From: Devosia nanyangense
GTDB taxonomy: Bacteria > Pseudomonadota > Alphaproteobacteria > Rhizobiales > Devosiaceae
Reading direction: 5' to 3'
Length of the DNA stretch: 64,000 nt
Assembly: GCA_016213505.1 (NCBI GenBank)
Contig: JACRAF010000028.1
Coordinates: 1-64,000, forward strand
The notes below the pieces were generated by a model. It was given only the letters and a program-made list of their open reading frames with translations. It did not search any database and was not told where the DNA came from. Shown here in pieces: positions 36,651 to 45,176 of the stretch. How positions within the stretch are numbered: position 1 is the first letter of the stretch; the number at the start of each line of letters is the position of its first letter. A program made the position numbers and the translations under genes.

Positions 36651-37196
36651 ATGGCGGACGATATTCTCACCCGTACTCTCGAGGCGGCGCGCAAGGACCA
36701 GGAGACGGTTCGAAACGGCGTCCCCACAGCCAAGCTGCTCGACGGCCTCGTGTTCCGTGATTCGGTGACCCATCGCGACGACCGCGGCTCGGTGACCGAG
36801 CTGTTCGACCCGCGCTGGAACTGGCATCCCGACCCGCTGGTGTTTTCGTACATGTTCAGCATCCGGCCCGGGACGGTGAAGGGCTGGGGACTGCACAAGC
36901 TGCATGAGGACCGCTATTTCGTCGTCAAGGGCGAGATGGAGGTGGTGATGTACGACCCGCGGCCGCAGTCGAGCACCTGTGGCCAGATCTGCCGGATCAT
37001 CCTCTCGGCCGACCGGCCGCGCTTGATGAACGTGCCGAAATTCGTCTGGCATGCCGACCACAATGTCGGTTCGGAAGAGGCGGTCATCGTCAACTTCCCC
37101 ACCATCCAGTACGATCATGCCAGCCCCGACAAGTACCGGCTGCCCATCGATACGCCGCTGATCCCGTTCAGCTTTGGGGCCGCGCACGGGTGGTGA
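36651..37196 (+). CDS. RmlC-like cupin, dTDP-4-dehydrorhamnose 3,5-epimerase-related
   Basis: 181-residue cupin. Family marks are FRDSVTHRDDRGSVTELFD near residue 35, a central SIRPGTVKGWGLHKLHEDRYFVV barrel segment with the conserved HKLHEDR, and a VPKFVWHADHNVG second cupin motif. It resembles proteins annotated as dTDP-4-dehydrorhamnose 3,5-epimerase-related, found in nucleotide-sugar and glycan clusters, but no other dTDP-rhamnose genes are nearby. Its end overlaps the start of the glycosyltransferase gene by seven bases, so the two products may act in one pathway. Confidence 0.82.
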   Translation: MADDILTRTLEAARKDQETVRNGVPTAKLLDGLVFRDSVTHRDDRGSVTELFDPRWNWHPDPLVFSYMFSIRPGTVKGWGLHKLHEDRYFVVKGEMEVVMYDPRPQSSTCGQICRIILSADRPRLMNVPKFVWHADHNVGSEEAVIVNFPTIQYDHASPDKYRLPIDTPLIPFSFGAAHGW

Positions 37197-38236
37197 GCGA
37201 CCCGCTCTTCACCGTCCTCATGCCCACCAACTACCGGCCCGACGTGATCGGCTATGCGATCCAGTCGGTGCTGGACCAGACCGAGGGCGACTTCGAACTT
37301 TTCGTCGTCGGCGACGGCGCCAAGGAGGGGACCGCGGACGTCGTCCTGGGGTTCAGCGATCCGCGTGTCCGGTGGTTCGAGTTCGAGAAGGCGCCCGGTG
37401 TCGGCTACCCCAACCGCAACCGCGCGCTGCGCGAGTCCCGCGGCCGGCTCATCGCCTTTGCTGCCGACGACAATTTGATGCTCCCCGACCATCTGGCGAA
37501 GATGGCGAAGGTCTTTGAGGGCCCCGGCGCGATGTGGGCGTACGCGACGGCGTTCTGGATCTCCAATGACGGCATCGCCGCGCCCGAACTGATCAACTTC
37601 GATCTTGCCGACGAGCGCGCCGACCTGCGGGCCAGCAAATATGTGGTGCCGGCGGAGGGCGTGGTCTATCGGGCCTCGGCCCTGCCGACCCGCGCGGCAT
37701 GGCCCGAGGACATGCTCAAGGCGGGCGACACGGCGCTGTGGAACCGGATCATCGATGCGCAGGGGGAGGCCTCGATGCGGCGGGTACCCGAGGCAACGTC
37801 GCTGCATTTCTCCGCCCTGAGGAAGGGCCATCCGCGGGATTCGTGGTCGCCGCTGCTCGCGGCCTACCTGATGGTCGCCGATCGGGCCGCCTGGTGGCCC
37901 GCCATGCTCAAGCCGCCGATCCCCGAGGGGGAAACCGAGCAGGCGGTCTACGCCCGGCTGATCCGCCAGCCCGGCTGGACCGAAGCGGCACGCCTCGCGG
38001 CGCACGACGTCGTCAACCGCATTGCCCTCAACCACCTGTCGCCGCGCATCCGCCCCGCTCCGGAGGAGAGCAATGAGGGCCTGAAGATCGCGAACCTGCA
38101 GCGCGACCTCCACGCGGCGCGTCAGCAGAGTGCCGCGCAGGCCAAGGCGCTCAGCCGGATCGAACACAGCACCAGCTGGCGCGTCACCCGGCCGCTGCGG
38201 GCGCTCGGCCGGCTCCTGCGCCGGCGAAAGCCCTGA
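37190..38236 (+). CDS. Family 2 glycosyltransferase
   Basis: 348 residues. The N-terminal GT-A domain has FTVLMPTNYRPDVIGYAIQSVL and FELFVVGDGAKEGT (nucleotide site), and AFAADDNLMLPDHL supplies the DxD-like metal site. The C-terminal 60 residues form a coiled, basic tail (LQRDLHAARQQSAAQAKALSRIE, shown only by position here as about 302-325) that ends STSWRVTRPLRALG, common at the end of such transferases. Starts at GTG 37190 or 37193. It is coupled to the cupin gene; the acceptor glycan is unknown. Confidence 0.88.
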   Translation: MVSDPLFTVLMPTNYRPDVIGYAIQSVLDQTEGDFELFVVGDGAKEGTADVVLGFSDPRVRWFEFEKAPGVGYPNRNRALRESRGRLIAFAADDNLMLPDHLAKMAKVFEGPGAMWAYATAFWISNDGIAAPELINFDLADERADLRASKYVVPAEGVVYRASALPTRAAWPEDMLKAGDTALWNRIIDAQGEASMRRVPEATSLHFSALRKGHPRDSWSPLLAAYLMVADRAAWWPAMLKPPIPEGETEQAVYARLIRQPGWTEAARLAAHDVVNRIALNHLSPRIRPAPEESNEGLKIANLQRDLHAARQQSAAQAKALSRIEHSTSWRVTRPLRALGRLLRRRKP

Positions 38237-38319
38237 GACGGAGGGCGGTCCGAGGTTTGCCTTGATCGCCTCCCCATCCGGTGCCAAGGAGAAGGCATCC
38301 CCGGCAACAGGAGCCGATC

Positions 38320-38508
38320 GTGGCCCTCTCCGATATCCAGAACGAGATCGTCTCCCTGCTGCAGCAGATGACCAACCAGCCCGAGGACGTCCACCAGCTG
38401 GCCGAGCAGATCCGCGAGAAGCTGAGCCTGTTGCGCGCCGAGGGCCTGCCGATTCCCGACGACCTGCTCGAACTCGAACAGCGGCTCGAGCAGGACTACG
38501 GCGCCTGA
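38320..38508 (+). CDS. Small conserved hypothetical protein
   Basis: 62-residue acidic, helical protein (DIQNEIVSLLQQM and QLAEQIREKLSLLRAEG). GTG 38320 is taken as the start because CAGGAG lies 8 bases upstream; a GTG at 38281 would add 13 basic residues. The heptad-like spacing of Leu and Ile suggests a helical hairpin or coiled coil. I do not recognise the family. It sits between the glycosyltransferase gene and the ffh promoter region. Confidence 0.65.
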   Translation: MALSDIQNEIVSLLQQMTNQPEDVHQLAEQIREKLSLLRAEGLPIPDDLLELEQRLEQDYGA

Positions 38509-38532
38509 TCCGGGCCCTTTCGGCCCAAATCC

Positions 38533-38560
38533 TTGACTCTGCGGCCTATCCCGACTAATC
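38533..38560 (+). promoter_or_regulatory. Putative promoter of the ffh operon
   Basis: TTGACT (38533-38538) and CTAATC (38555-38560) are 16 bases apart, close to the alphaproteobacterial sigma-70 pattern. It lies 235 bases before the ffh start and upstream of a structured leader. Confidence 0.45.
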
Positions 38561-38576
38561 AGCCGCCACTTCGCTC

Positions 38577-38672
38577 AGGCAAACACCTGAACCGCCGACC
38601 GGGACCCGCAAAGGTCTAAAGAGTTCCCGGAGGCAAACACCCGACAGCGCGCTGCGCCCTCGGGTGTGTTTG
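38577..38672 (+). promoter_or_regulatory. Structured leader upstream of ffh
   Basis: The 11-base string AGGCAAACACC occurs at 38577-38587 and again at 38631-38641. The second copy forms one arm of a hairpin, CAAACACCCGA (38634-38644) with TCGGGTGTGTTTG (38660-38672), with a two-base bulge. Because both copies could pair with the same 3' arm, two exclusive folds are possible. No U run follows. I recognise no riboswitch family. Confidence 0.45.
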
Positions 38673-38795
38673 GCGTTTGGATTATCGGAGCGCGAGCAGG
38701 AAGAGCTGCAGGCTTTTCCGGTCCGCGAGCGCGACAAAACTGAACTGACTACCTATCTCCGGTGCCGCATCTCCAGCGGAACCAAAGGACGAAAC

Positions 38796-40391
38796 ATGTT
38801 CGAAAGCCTTAGCGACCGGCTTGGCAAGATCTTCAGCGGGCTCACCGGCCGCGGCGCCCTCAGCACCGCCGACGTCGACGCGGCGCTGCGCGAAGTCCGC
38901 CGCGCCCTGCTCGAGGCCGACGTCTCGCTCGAAGTGGTCAAGGCCTTCGTCGAGCAGGTGCGCGAACGCGCTATCGGCGCCGAGGTCACCCGCTCGGTGA
39001 CGCCCGGCCAGCAGGTCATCAAGATCGTCCATGACGAGCTGGTGAAGGTCCTGGGCGAGACCGCGGTGCCGCTCGACTTCGCCGCCGTGTCGCCGGTGCC
39101 GATCCTCATGGTCGGCCTCCAGGGCTCGGGCAAGACCACCACCACCGCCAAGATCGCCAAGCGCCTCTCCGAGCGGCAGGGCAAGAAAGTGCTGCTCGCC
39201 TCGCTCGATACCCGCCGCCCGGCGGCGATGGAGCAGTTGCGCGTGCTCGGCGAGCAGATCGGCGTCGCCACCCTGCCGATCGTCAAAACTGAAACGCCGG
39301 TCCAGATCGCCCGGCGCGCGCTGAGCGAGGCCCGGCTCGGCGGCTATGACGTCTTGATGCTCGATACCGCGGGCCGCACCCATATCGACGAAGAGCTGAT
39401 GGCCGAGACGGCCGAGATCAAGGCGGTGACCAACCCGCACGAGATCCTGCTGGTCGCCGATGCGCTCACCGGCCAGGACGCGGTCAACCTCGCGCGCTCG
39501 TTCGACGCGCGCGTCGACATCACCGGCATCGTTTTGACCCGCATCGACGGCGATGGCCGCGGCGGCGCGGCGCTCTCGATGCGCGCGGCGACCGGCAAGC
39601 CGATCAAGCTGATCGCCACCGGCGAAAAGCTCGATGCGCTCGAGGACTTTCATCCTTCCCGCATCGCCGACCGCATCCTGGGCATGGGCGACATCGTTTC
39701 GCTGGTCGAAAAGGCCGCGCAGAACGTCACTGCCGAAGACGCCCAGAAGATGGCCAAGAAGCTCCGCAAGGGCAGCTTCGACCTCGAGGATTTGCGCGGC
39801 CAGCTGCAGCAGATGAAGAAGATGGGCGGCATGGGCGCGCTGATGGGCATGATGCCCGGCATGGGCCAGGTCAAGAAGGCGATGGCCGGCGCCAATCTCG
39901 ACGACAGGGTCTTCGACCGGCAGATCGCCGTCATCAATTCGATGACCAAGAAAGAGCGCGCCAACCCCGACATCCTCAACGCCAAGCGGCGCATCCGCAT
40001 CGCCGCCGGCTCGGGCACCAAGGTCGAGGACGTCAACAAGGTGGTCAAGCAACACCGCCAGATGGCCGACATGATGAAGAAGGTGTCCAAGGGCGGCATG
40101 GGCTCGCTCGCCGGCATGTTCGGCGGCAAGATGGGCGGCATGATGCCGGGGCTGGGCAACATGCCCGACCCGTCGACGATGGACCCCAGGCAGCTCGAGC
40201 AGATGGCGCGCCAGATGGGGATCGACCCGGCGTCGCTCCCGCAGGCGGCGCCCAAGGATATTTCGCAGAAGCTGCCGTCCGATGTCGGGCAGCTGTTGAA
40301 ATCGGGATCGGGCCTGCCCGGTCTTGGCAGCGCGTCGCGCTTCCCCAGCCTTCCGGGGCTCGGCGGCGGCTTCGTGCCGAAGAAGAAATAA
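38796..40391 (+). CDS. ffh: Signal recognition particle protein Ffh (SRP54)
   Basis: 531-residue SRP GTPase that binds signal peptides and 4.5S RNA. The N domain ([19 protein letters not shown]) precedes the G domain with [13 protein letters not shown] (residues about 106-118), [28 protein letters not shown] and TGEKLD. The Met-rich M domain (about 320-480) has repeated MGG/MGM runs, and the tail ends in VPKKK. The ATG at 38796 has AAAGGA upstream and gives [10 protein letters not shown]. It is the first gene of an ffh-rpsP-rimM-trmD cluster. Confidence 0.98.
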   Translation: MFESLSDRLGKIFSGLTGRGALSTADVDAALREVRRALLEADVSLEVVKAFVEQVRERAIGAEVTRSVTPGQQVIKIVHDELVKVLGETAVPLDFAAVSPVPILMVGLQGSGKTTTTAKIAKRLSERQGKKVLLASLDTRRPAAMEQLRVLGEQIGVATLPIVKTETPVQIARRALSEARLGGYDVLMLDTAGRTHIDEELMAETAEIKAVTNPHEILLVADALTGQDAVNLARSFDARVDITGIVLTRIDGDGRGGAALSMRAATGKPIKLIATGEKLDALEDFHPSRIADRILGMGDIVSLVEKAAQNVTAEDAQKMAKKLRKGSFDLEDLRGQLQQMKKMGGMGALMGMMPGMGQVKKAMAGANLDDRVFDRQIAVINSMTKKERANPDILNAKRRIRIAAGSGTKVEDVNKVVKQHRQMADMMKKVSKGGMGSLAGMFGGKMGGMMPGLGNMPDPSTMDPRQLEQMARQMGIDPASLPQAAPKDISQKLPSDVGQLLKSGSGLPGLGSASRFPSLPGLGGGFVPKKK

Positions 40392-40423
40392 ACCACCGTT
40401 CCACTGATCCAAAGGACCAAGAA

Positions 40424-40804
40424 ATGTCGTTGAAACTCCGCCTCGCCCGCGCCGGCACCAAGAAGCGCCCCTACTACCACATCGTCCTCGCCGACGCCCG
40501 GTCGCCGCGCGATGGCCGCTTCATCGAAAAGATCGGCCACTACGATCCGATGCTGGCCGACGTCAGCAAGCGCGTGACCCTCGACGCCGAGCGCGCCAGC
40601 CATTGGCTAAGCGTCGGCGCCCAGCCGACCGATCGCGTGCTGCGCTTCCTCGACGCCGCGGGCCTGCTCAAGCGTGCCCCGCGCAACAACCCGGAACGCG
40701 CCGTTCCGGGCAAGAAGGCCACCGAGCGCGTCGAAGCCCGCGCCAAGGCCGTCGCCGACAAGGCCGCCGCGGCCGCGGCCCCGGCCGAAGCTCCGGCCGA
40801 GTAA
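40424..40804 (+). CDS. rpsP: 30S ribosomal protein S16
   Basis: 126 residues. The S16 core (residues 1-85) begins [20 protein letters not shown] and includes [12 protein letters not shown]. The C-terminal extension is Ala/Glu/Lys-rich, as in other alphaproteobacteria. It starts 32 bases after ffh with an AAGGA ribosome binding site and is followed after three bases by rimM. Confidence 0.98.
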   Translation: MSLKLRLARAGTKKRPYYHIVLADARSPRDGRFIEKIGHYDPMLADVSKRVTLDAERASHWLSVGAQPTDRVLRFLDAAGLLKRAPRNNPERAVPGKKATERVEARAKAVADKAAAAAAPAEAPAE

Positions 40805-40807
40805 GCG

Positions 40808-41347
40808 GTGGCGCGGACCTCAGACCACAAGCTGCTTATGGGCCGCATCGGGGCGGCGCATGGCATCAAGGGTGAGGTGCGCATCGCCTCGTTCACCGAG
40901 GAACCACTGGCGCTGACGGGCTACGGACCGCTGGCGACCAACCAGCCCGGCCTCGTGATCGAGATCGAATCGGCGCGCGCCACCACCAATGTGCTGGTGG
41001 CGCGCTTGAAGGGCGTGACCGACCGCACGGCGGCGGAAAGGCTCAATGGCGTCGAGCTCTATGTCGACCGCGAAAAGCTGCCGCCGACCGACGGGGACGA
41101 GGACTTCTACCACGCCGACCTGATCGGGCTCGATGCCCGCCTCGGCGACGGCACCGTGCTCGGCAAGGTCACCGCCATCCCCAATTTCGGCGCCAGCGAT
41201 CTGCTCGAGGTGACCGATGCGCGCAGCGGCGACGTCTACCTCTATCCCTTCACCCGGGCCGTGGTGCCCGAGGTGCGCGTGGCCGAGGGTTACGTACTGA
41301 TCGAAGTGCCGACCGAGGCCGATCCCGGCGAGGAAGAACCCGATTGA
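40808..41347 (+). CDS. rimM: Ribosome maturation factor RimM
   Basis: 179-residue protein that assists 30S head assembly by binding S19. It has the N-terminal barrel ([18 protein letters not shown], residues about 12-29) and the PRC-barrel domain with [10 protein letters not shown] and FGASDLLEV. Starts at GTG 40808. Its stop overlaps the TTG start of trmD by four bases. Confidence 0.96.
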   Translation: MARTSDHKLLMGRIGAAHGIKGEVRIASFTEEPLALTGYGPLATNQPGLVIEIESARATTNVLVARLKGVTDRTAAERLNGVELYVDREKLPPTDGDEDFYHADLIGLDARLGDGTVLGKVTAIPNFGASDLLEVTDARSGDVYLYPFTRAVVPEVRVAEGYVLIEVPTEADPGEEEPD

Positions 41348-42024
41348 GCTTTGCCGCCGACATCGTGACGCTGTTCCCGGAACTGTTTCCCGGACCGCTC
41401 GGCGCCTCGGTGATCGGCCGCGGCGCGGCCCAGGGGCTGTGGTCGCTGCGCCTGACGCAATTGCGCGATTTCGCCACCGACAGGCATCGTTCGGTCGATG
41501 ACACCCCCGCCGGCGGCGGCGCCGGCATGGTGCTCAGGCCCGACGTGCTGGCGGCGGCGATCGATGCGGTCTCGCCGCCGGGCGATCCACGGCCGCGGCT
41601 GCTGATGAGCCCACGCGGCCGACCGCTGACCCAGGCGCGAGCCCGCGAACTTGCGGCCGGGCCGGGCGCGGTGATCGTCTGCGGACGCTTCGAGGGCGTC
41701 GACGAGCGCGTCATCGAGGCGCGCCAGCTCGAGGAAATCTCGATCGGCGACTATGTGCTGGCGGGCGGCGAGGTCGCGGCCATGGCCCTGCTCGAGGCCG
41801 TGGTGCGGCTGATCCCCGGCGTCCTCGGCGGCGAGGAAAGCCACGCCGACGAGAGTTTCGAGAACGGCGTTCTGGAATACCCGCAATATACACGGCCACA
41901 GCTGTTCGAAGGCCGCGAGATTCCCGCCGTGCTGACCTCGGGCGATCACGGCAAGGTGGAGAAGTGGCGGCGCGCCGAGAGCGAAAAGCTCACCCGCGCG
42001 CGCCGGCCGGATCTGCTGAAATAG
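41344..42024 (+). CDS. trmD: tRNA (guanine(37)-N1)-methyltransferase TrmD
   Basis: 226-residue SPOUT methyltransferase. The knotted SAM-binding region contains [14 protein letters not shown] and [13 protein letters not shown] (residues about 113-148); the N-terminus reads [10 protein letters not shown]. Translation begins at TTG 41344 in a TTGA overlap with the rimM stop. rplS, its usual partner, lies 1.9 kb downstream beyond the copper/nickel genes. A REP-like element follows the stop. Confidence 0.97.
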   Translation: MSFAADIVTLFPELFPGPLGASVIGRGAAQGLWSLRLTQLRDFATDRHRSVDDTPAGGGAGMVLRPDVLAAAIDAVSPPGDPRPRLLMSPRGRPLTQARARELAAGPGAVIVCGRFEGVDERVIEARQLEEISIGDYVLAGGEVAAMALLEAVVRLIPGVLGGEESHADESFENGVLEYPQYTRPQLFEGREIPAVLTSGDHGKVEKWRRAESEKLTRARRPDLLK

Positions 42025-42041
42025 GCGAGAGCTCTCAGTCG

Positions 42042-42105
42042 GGACTCCCCTCGCCCCTCCGGGGAGAGGGGACCTCGCGGCAGCGAGGCGGGTGAGGGGC
42101 AGTCC
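42042..42105. repeat. REP-like palindrome between trmD and pcuC
   Basis: Long imperfect dyad from GGACT to AGTCC, with CCCCTC/GAGGGG arms inside and an inner CTCGC-ggca-GCGAG hairpin. It lies between converging genes and could end transcription from both sides. This type is common between genes in alphaproteobacteria. Confidence 0.6.
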
Positions 42106-42108
42106 GGC

Positions 42109-42675
42109 CTACATCCCTTCCATCGAGCTCATCTCCATCTCCATCGGCGGCGCATCGCCCGTGTCGCCCTCCACCGGCGGCACCTTCTGGCCTAGGCCGC
42201 CGATGTTGAGCTGGATCGGCAGGTCGCCGGCGACGGCGAAGTGGAGCGTCATCTCGAGGCAGGCGCCTTCGACGAATGGCTGGTCCATGCCGGTCAGCAT
42301 CAGGTGGTAGCCGCCCGGCGCGAGCTGCACGGCGCCGCCGGCGGGGATCTCGAGCCCACCCTCGACCGGCGACATCTCCATGACGTCGCCGTTCATCTTC
42401 ATCTGGTGGGCGCCGATGTCGGCCGCCGCCTCGCTCGTGGCGCCAAGCAGCGTGTCAGCGGCCGCGCCGGCGTTGACGACGGTGAAATAGCTCCCCGCCG
42501 CCGTCGCGCCTTTCGGCGTAGCGCGGGTGAAGGCGTCGGTGACGGTGATGGCGCCGGCGGTGAACGTCTGCCCGGTCGGGCATCCGTCGTGGATGACTCC
42601 GTTATGGGCGAAGGCAAGGGAGGGCGCGCAGGCAACCAGAAGGGCCGCCAATGCGGCCGAGCGAACGATGTTCAT
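42109..42675 (-). CDS. PCu(A)C periplasmic copper chaperone
   Basis: 188-residue exported copper chaperone that delivers Cu(I) to the CuA or CuB centres of cytochrome oxidases. The signal peptide ends LAFA (about residue 23). The copper site is HQMKMNGDVMEM and, about 21 residues on, YHLMLTGM, which follows the H(M)x10Mx21HxM layout. The C-terminal tail is Met-rich (PPMEMEMSSMEGM), an extra soft-metal site. The ATG at 42675 has GAGGT upstream. A small Cys-containing protein gene lies upstream on the same strand. Confidence 0.92.
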   Translation of the reverse strand: MNIVRSAALAALLVACAPSLAFAHNGVIHDGCPTGQTFTAGAITVTDAFTRATPKGATAAGSYFTVVNAGAAADTLLGATSEAAADIGAHQMKMNGDVMEMSPVEGGLEIPAGGAVQLAPGGYHLMLTGMDQPFVEGACLEMTLHFAVAGDLPIQLNIGGLGQKVPPVEGDTGDAPPMEMEMSSMEGM

Positions 42676-42716
42676 GTCTGACCTCGAAAGGGAGAAAGTG
42701 ACGAAGGGTGCCGGGG

Positions 42717-43073
42717 TCAGGCGGCAGGTGGCGCGCGCGGGTTCGCGGCGAGGCGGAACGGCGCGACCTCGGCGGCTGTCGTGATCCTCGCGTAGACGAT
42801 CGCGGCCGTGACGAAGATCGCGGGCTCCACCGCGCATGGCGCGGGCGGCAGATCGGCGCCGCCGCCGATGCGGCAGGCATGACACGGCGCGTGGCCGGCA
42901 TCGTTGGGATGGATCGGATCGCCGCAGAAGGCGCTCGCCTCGGTGACGATGCTGCCGTCGCCGGCGAATGCAAAATTCTGGTGGCCGAAATTGAGGAACA
43001 CGACGGCCAGCACGAGCAACGCCAGCAGCGTTTCCCGCGCTATCTGCCGGCCTGTGTGCGCACCCCGTCTCAT
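42717..43073 (-). CDS. Small exported Cys/His-containing protein (DUF2946-like?)
   Basis: 118 residues with an N-terminal hydrophobic segment (about 15-35) that could be a signal or anchor, followed by AFCGDPIHPNDAGHAPCHACRIGG. This Cys/His cluster resembles the CHxC-type region of DUF2946 proteins found beside copper genes; the assignment is tentative. The ATG at 43073 has GAAGG just upstream. It precedes the PCu(A)C gene by 41 bases, so the two form an operon and a role in copper handling is inferred. Confidence 0.65.
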   Translation of the reverse strand: MRRGAHTGRQIARETLLALLVLAVVFLNFGHQNFAFAGDGSIVTEASAFCGDPIHPNDAGHAPCHACRIGGGADLPPAPCAVEPAIFVTAAIVYARITTAAEVAPFRLAANPRAPPAA

Positions 43074-43133
43074 GCCCTTCGCCTACAACCGTTCCCGCCC
43101 GGAGCGCATGCGGCAAATGCACCCGCCGAGCAT

Positions 43134-43147
43134 TGATCTGGCGCAAG
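43134..43147. promoter_or_regulatory. FixK/FNR-like box in divergent promoter region
   Basis: TTGATCTGGCGCAA matches the TTGA-N6-TCAA FixK/FNR consensus at 7 of 8 fixed positions. It is centred about 60 bases from both divergent start codons (copper operon on the left, HupE/UreJ on the right), where an anaerobic activator would act. Confidence 0.5.
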
Positions 43148-43200
43148 ACTCCTGCAAACAATGGCACCGGTTGGACGGCCGGGAAGCCGAAAGGAAAATC

Positions 43201-43779
43201 ATGCGCGCACTGCTGGTCGCACTCTTCATCCTGGTCCCCACGGCCGCTTTCGCCCACCCCGGCCATGGCGACGCGATCGGCGCCGCTGCAGGCTTCCTTC
43301 ATCCGCTGGGCGGGCTCGACCATGTCCTCGCCATGATCGCGGTCGGCGTCTTCGCCGTCGTGCTCGGCGGCCGGGCGCTGATCCTCGTGCCGCTGAGCTT
43401 CCTCGGCATGATGGCGGTCGGCTACCTGCTCGGCGTGTCGGGCGTCCAGTTGCCCTTCGTCGAACTGGGCATTGGACTCTCATCGGTGGTGATCGGCGGT
43501 GTGGCCGCCTCGGGCCGCTCGATGCCGGTGGCCGCGGCGATGTCGCTGGTGGGCGCTTTCGCGGTGTTTCACGGCCACGCGCACGGCGCCGAGGCGCCCG
43601 CCGGCGGGCTCGACTATGCCCTCGGCCTCAGCGCCGCGACGGCGCTGCTGCATGCGGCGGGCATTGCCGGTGCGCTGGCGGTAGCCAGACTCGCCGACAG
43701 GCACGGGCGGACCATCGCCCAGGTCGCGGGCGGGGTGTTCGCGCTCGGCGGCATCGGCGTTCTCGCCGGGTGGCTCTGA
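43201..43779 (+). CDS. HupE/UreJ family metal permease
   Basis: 192-residue protein with a cleavable N-terminal segment (ending AAFA, residue 18) and about six membrane segments. The family signature AHPGHGD opens the mature protein, and HPLGGLDHVLAMIAVG (residues about 33-48) and FHGHAHGAE follow as metal-binding histidines. HupE/UreJ proteins transport nickel or cobalt; some homologues are linked to copper. No hydrogenase or urease genes are in the window. The ATG has GAAAGGA upstream. It diverges from the PCu(A)C operon. Confidence 0.93.
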   Translation: MRALLVALFILVPTAAFAHPGHGDAIGAAAGFLHPLGGLDHVLAMIAVGVFAVVLGGRALILVPLSFLGMMAVGYLLGVSGVQLPFVELGIGLSSVVIGGVAASGRSMPVAAAMSLVGAFAVFHGHAHGAEAPAGGLDYALGLSAATALLHAAGIAGALAVARLADRHGRTIAQVAGGVFALGGIGVLAGWL

Positions 43780-43798
43780 CATTGCATGCCAACGGCCT

Positions 43799-43829
43799 GA
43801 CGCCCTAGACTCTTGGGGCGTCTTGCTCT
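43799..43829 (+). terminator. Hairpin after the HupE/UreJ gene
   Basis: Seven-base stem GACGCCC/GGGCGTC (43799-43805 with 43816-43822) followed by TTGCTCT. A weak intrinsic terminator that precedes the rplS leader. Confidence 0.45.
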
Positions 43830-43956
43830 ATACGCGCGCTCGCTGAGCTTCAGGCTCGGCCAAGATCAACAAAAACCTCCGTGCAACCAAGACCGGGCGG
43901 TTGGAGAGACACCTCCAGCGAAACGCCCCATTGAAAAGATCAGAACGGATCATCGC

Positions 43957-44472
43957 ATGCCCAATATCATCGCCGAGCTCGACAAAGAGCAGCACGATGC
44001 CCTCGCGGCGCGCAGCGCCCACCCCGATTTCACCCATGGCGACACCGTCAAAGTCTGGGTGAAGGTGCGCGAAGGCGAAAAAGAGCGCCTCCAGGCCTAT
44101 GAGGGCGTGGTCATCGCCCGCCTCGGATCGGGGCTCAACGAGAGCTTTACCGTCCGCAAGATTTCCTACGGCGAAGGCGTCGAGCGCGTCTTCCCGGTGC
44201 TGTCGCCCAATATCGACCGCATCGAAGTTTTGAAGCGCGGCAAGGTGCGGCGCGCCAAGCTCTATTACCTGCGCGATCGTCGCGGCAAATCCGCCCGCAT
44301 CTTCGAATCGACCAACGCCCGCACCAAGAAGATCGAAGCCGGCGAGCGCGATGCCGCCACCGAAGCCAAGGCCGCCCGCGAAGCCGAAAAGATCGCCGCG
44401 GCCGAGGCGCTGGCCCGTGAGCTGGCCGAAAAGGATGCGGCCGCCGCCGCAGCTGCGCCCAGCGCCGAATAG
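43957..44472 (+). CDS. rplS: 50S ribosomal protein L19
   Basis: 171 residues. The L19 core (residues 1-115) has [37 protein letters not shown] and [19 protein letters not shown]. The C-terminal 50 residues are an Ala/Glu/Lys-rich extension, seen in other members of the order. The start at 43957 gives [12 protein letters not shown]; an upstream in-frame TTG lacks homology. It is transcribed apart from trmD and closed by a strong terminator. Confidence 0.97.
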   Translation: MPNIIAELDKEQHDALAARSAHPDFTHGDTVKVWVKVREGEKERLQAYEGVVIARLGSGLNESFTVRKISYGEGVERVFPVLSPNIDRIEVLKRGKVRRAKLYYLRDRRGKSARIFESTNARTKKIEAGERDAATEAKAAREAEKIAAAEALARELAEKDAAAAAAAPSAE

Positions 44473-44499
44473 GCTCGCCGCCGCCTTGCAATCGTTCTG

Positions 44500-44529
44500 A
44501 ACCCGGCCCCTCATGGAGCCGGGTTTTTG
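44500..44529 (+). terminator. Intrinsic terminator of rplS
   Basis: Stem ACCCGGC/GCCGGGT (44501-44507 with 44518-44524), ten-base loop and a T5 tract. It is a canonical Rho-independent terminator 28 bases after the stop. Confidence 0.9.
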
Positions 44530-44558
44530 TTTGAGGCCGGTGGAGGACCGGAGCGGAT

Positions 44559-45158
44559 ATGTCGAGCCCCGAGGAGCGCGCCGCGATTGCCAAAGCCCTG
44601 CGCGAGGAGGCCCACGCCGTTCTCGCCGAGACGGGGCTGTTCGCGCTGCTCGAGCGCAGTTTCGGCGACCCGTCGGTCACCGGCAGCGCCGGCTATGACC
44701 TGATGACCTGGCGCGACATCGACATCCACATGGCCGTCGACGCCACTCGCTGGCTCGAATGGGCGCGCTTTGCCGGCGACATCGCGCTGCAGCTCGACAG
44801 CGTCGGGCTGCAACTGCACAAGGCCACTTACCTCAACGACTGGGTCGACCCGCACCCGCTCGGCGCCGGACTCTACTGGGGCATCGAGTTCCGCGACCAT
44901 CACGGCCACGACTGGAAGCTCGACCTGTGGGGCTGGGACCCGTTCGACTACGCCGTGCGGCAGGCCCGCGACTTCTCGCTGCGCACCGACCTTAACGCCG
45001 CCGACCGCGACCTCATCCTCCGCCTCAAGACCGAGGCCCAGGCCCGCGACAATTATTATGGCGTCAGAATATCGGCCTGGGACGTCTACCAATTCGCCAT
45101 CGCCCGCGCCGGCGAGAGCCTGAGCGCGCTGGAAGCGTGGAAACGGACGCAGGGCTAG
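44559..45158 (+). CDS. Nucleotidyltransferase-fold protein
   Basis: 199 residues. The segment TGSAGYDLMTWRDIDIHM (residues about 39-56) matches the nucleotidyltransferase signature G(G/S)-x9-DhDh exactly, with the two metal Asp residues in DID. A third acidic residue is probably in WKLDLWGWD (about residue 128). The helical C-terminus ends in LSALEAWKRTQG. GGAG lies before the ATG at 44559. Substrate and product are unknown; kanamycin-nucleotidyltransferase-like, MNT-type or protein-modifying roles are possible. It lies 22 bases upstream of the DUF4304 gene. Confidence 0.75.
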   Translation: MSSPEERAAIAKALREEAHAVLAETGLFALLERSFGDPSVTGSAGYDLMTWRDIDIHMAVDATRWLEWARFAGDIALQLDSVGLQLHKATYLNDWVDPHPLGAGLYWGIEFRDHHGHDWKLDLWGWDPFDYAVRQARDFSLRTDLNAADRDLILRLKTEAQARDNYYGVRISAWDVYQFAIARAGESLSALEAWKRTQG

Positions 45159-45176
45159 GTCTCGGAGAGGGATGCG

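Noticed and set aside
38664..38795. 44-codon upstream extension of Ffh
   Set aside because: It would cross the hairpin leader; the ATG at 38796 has AAAGGA upstream and gives the canonical Ffh N-terminus.
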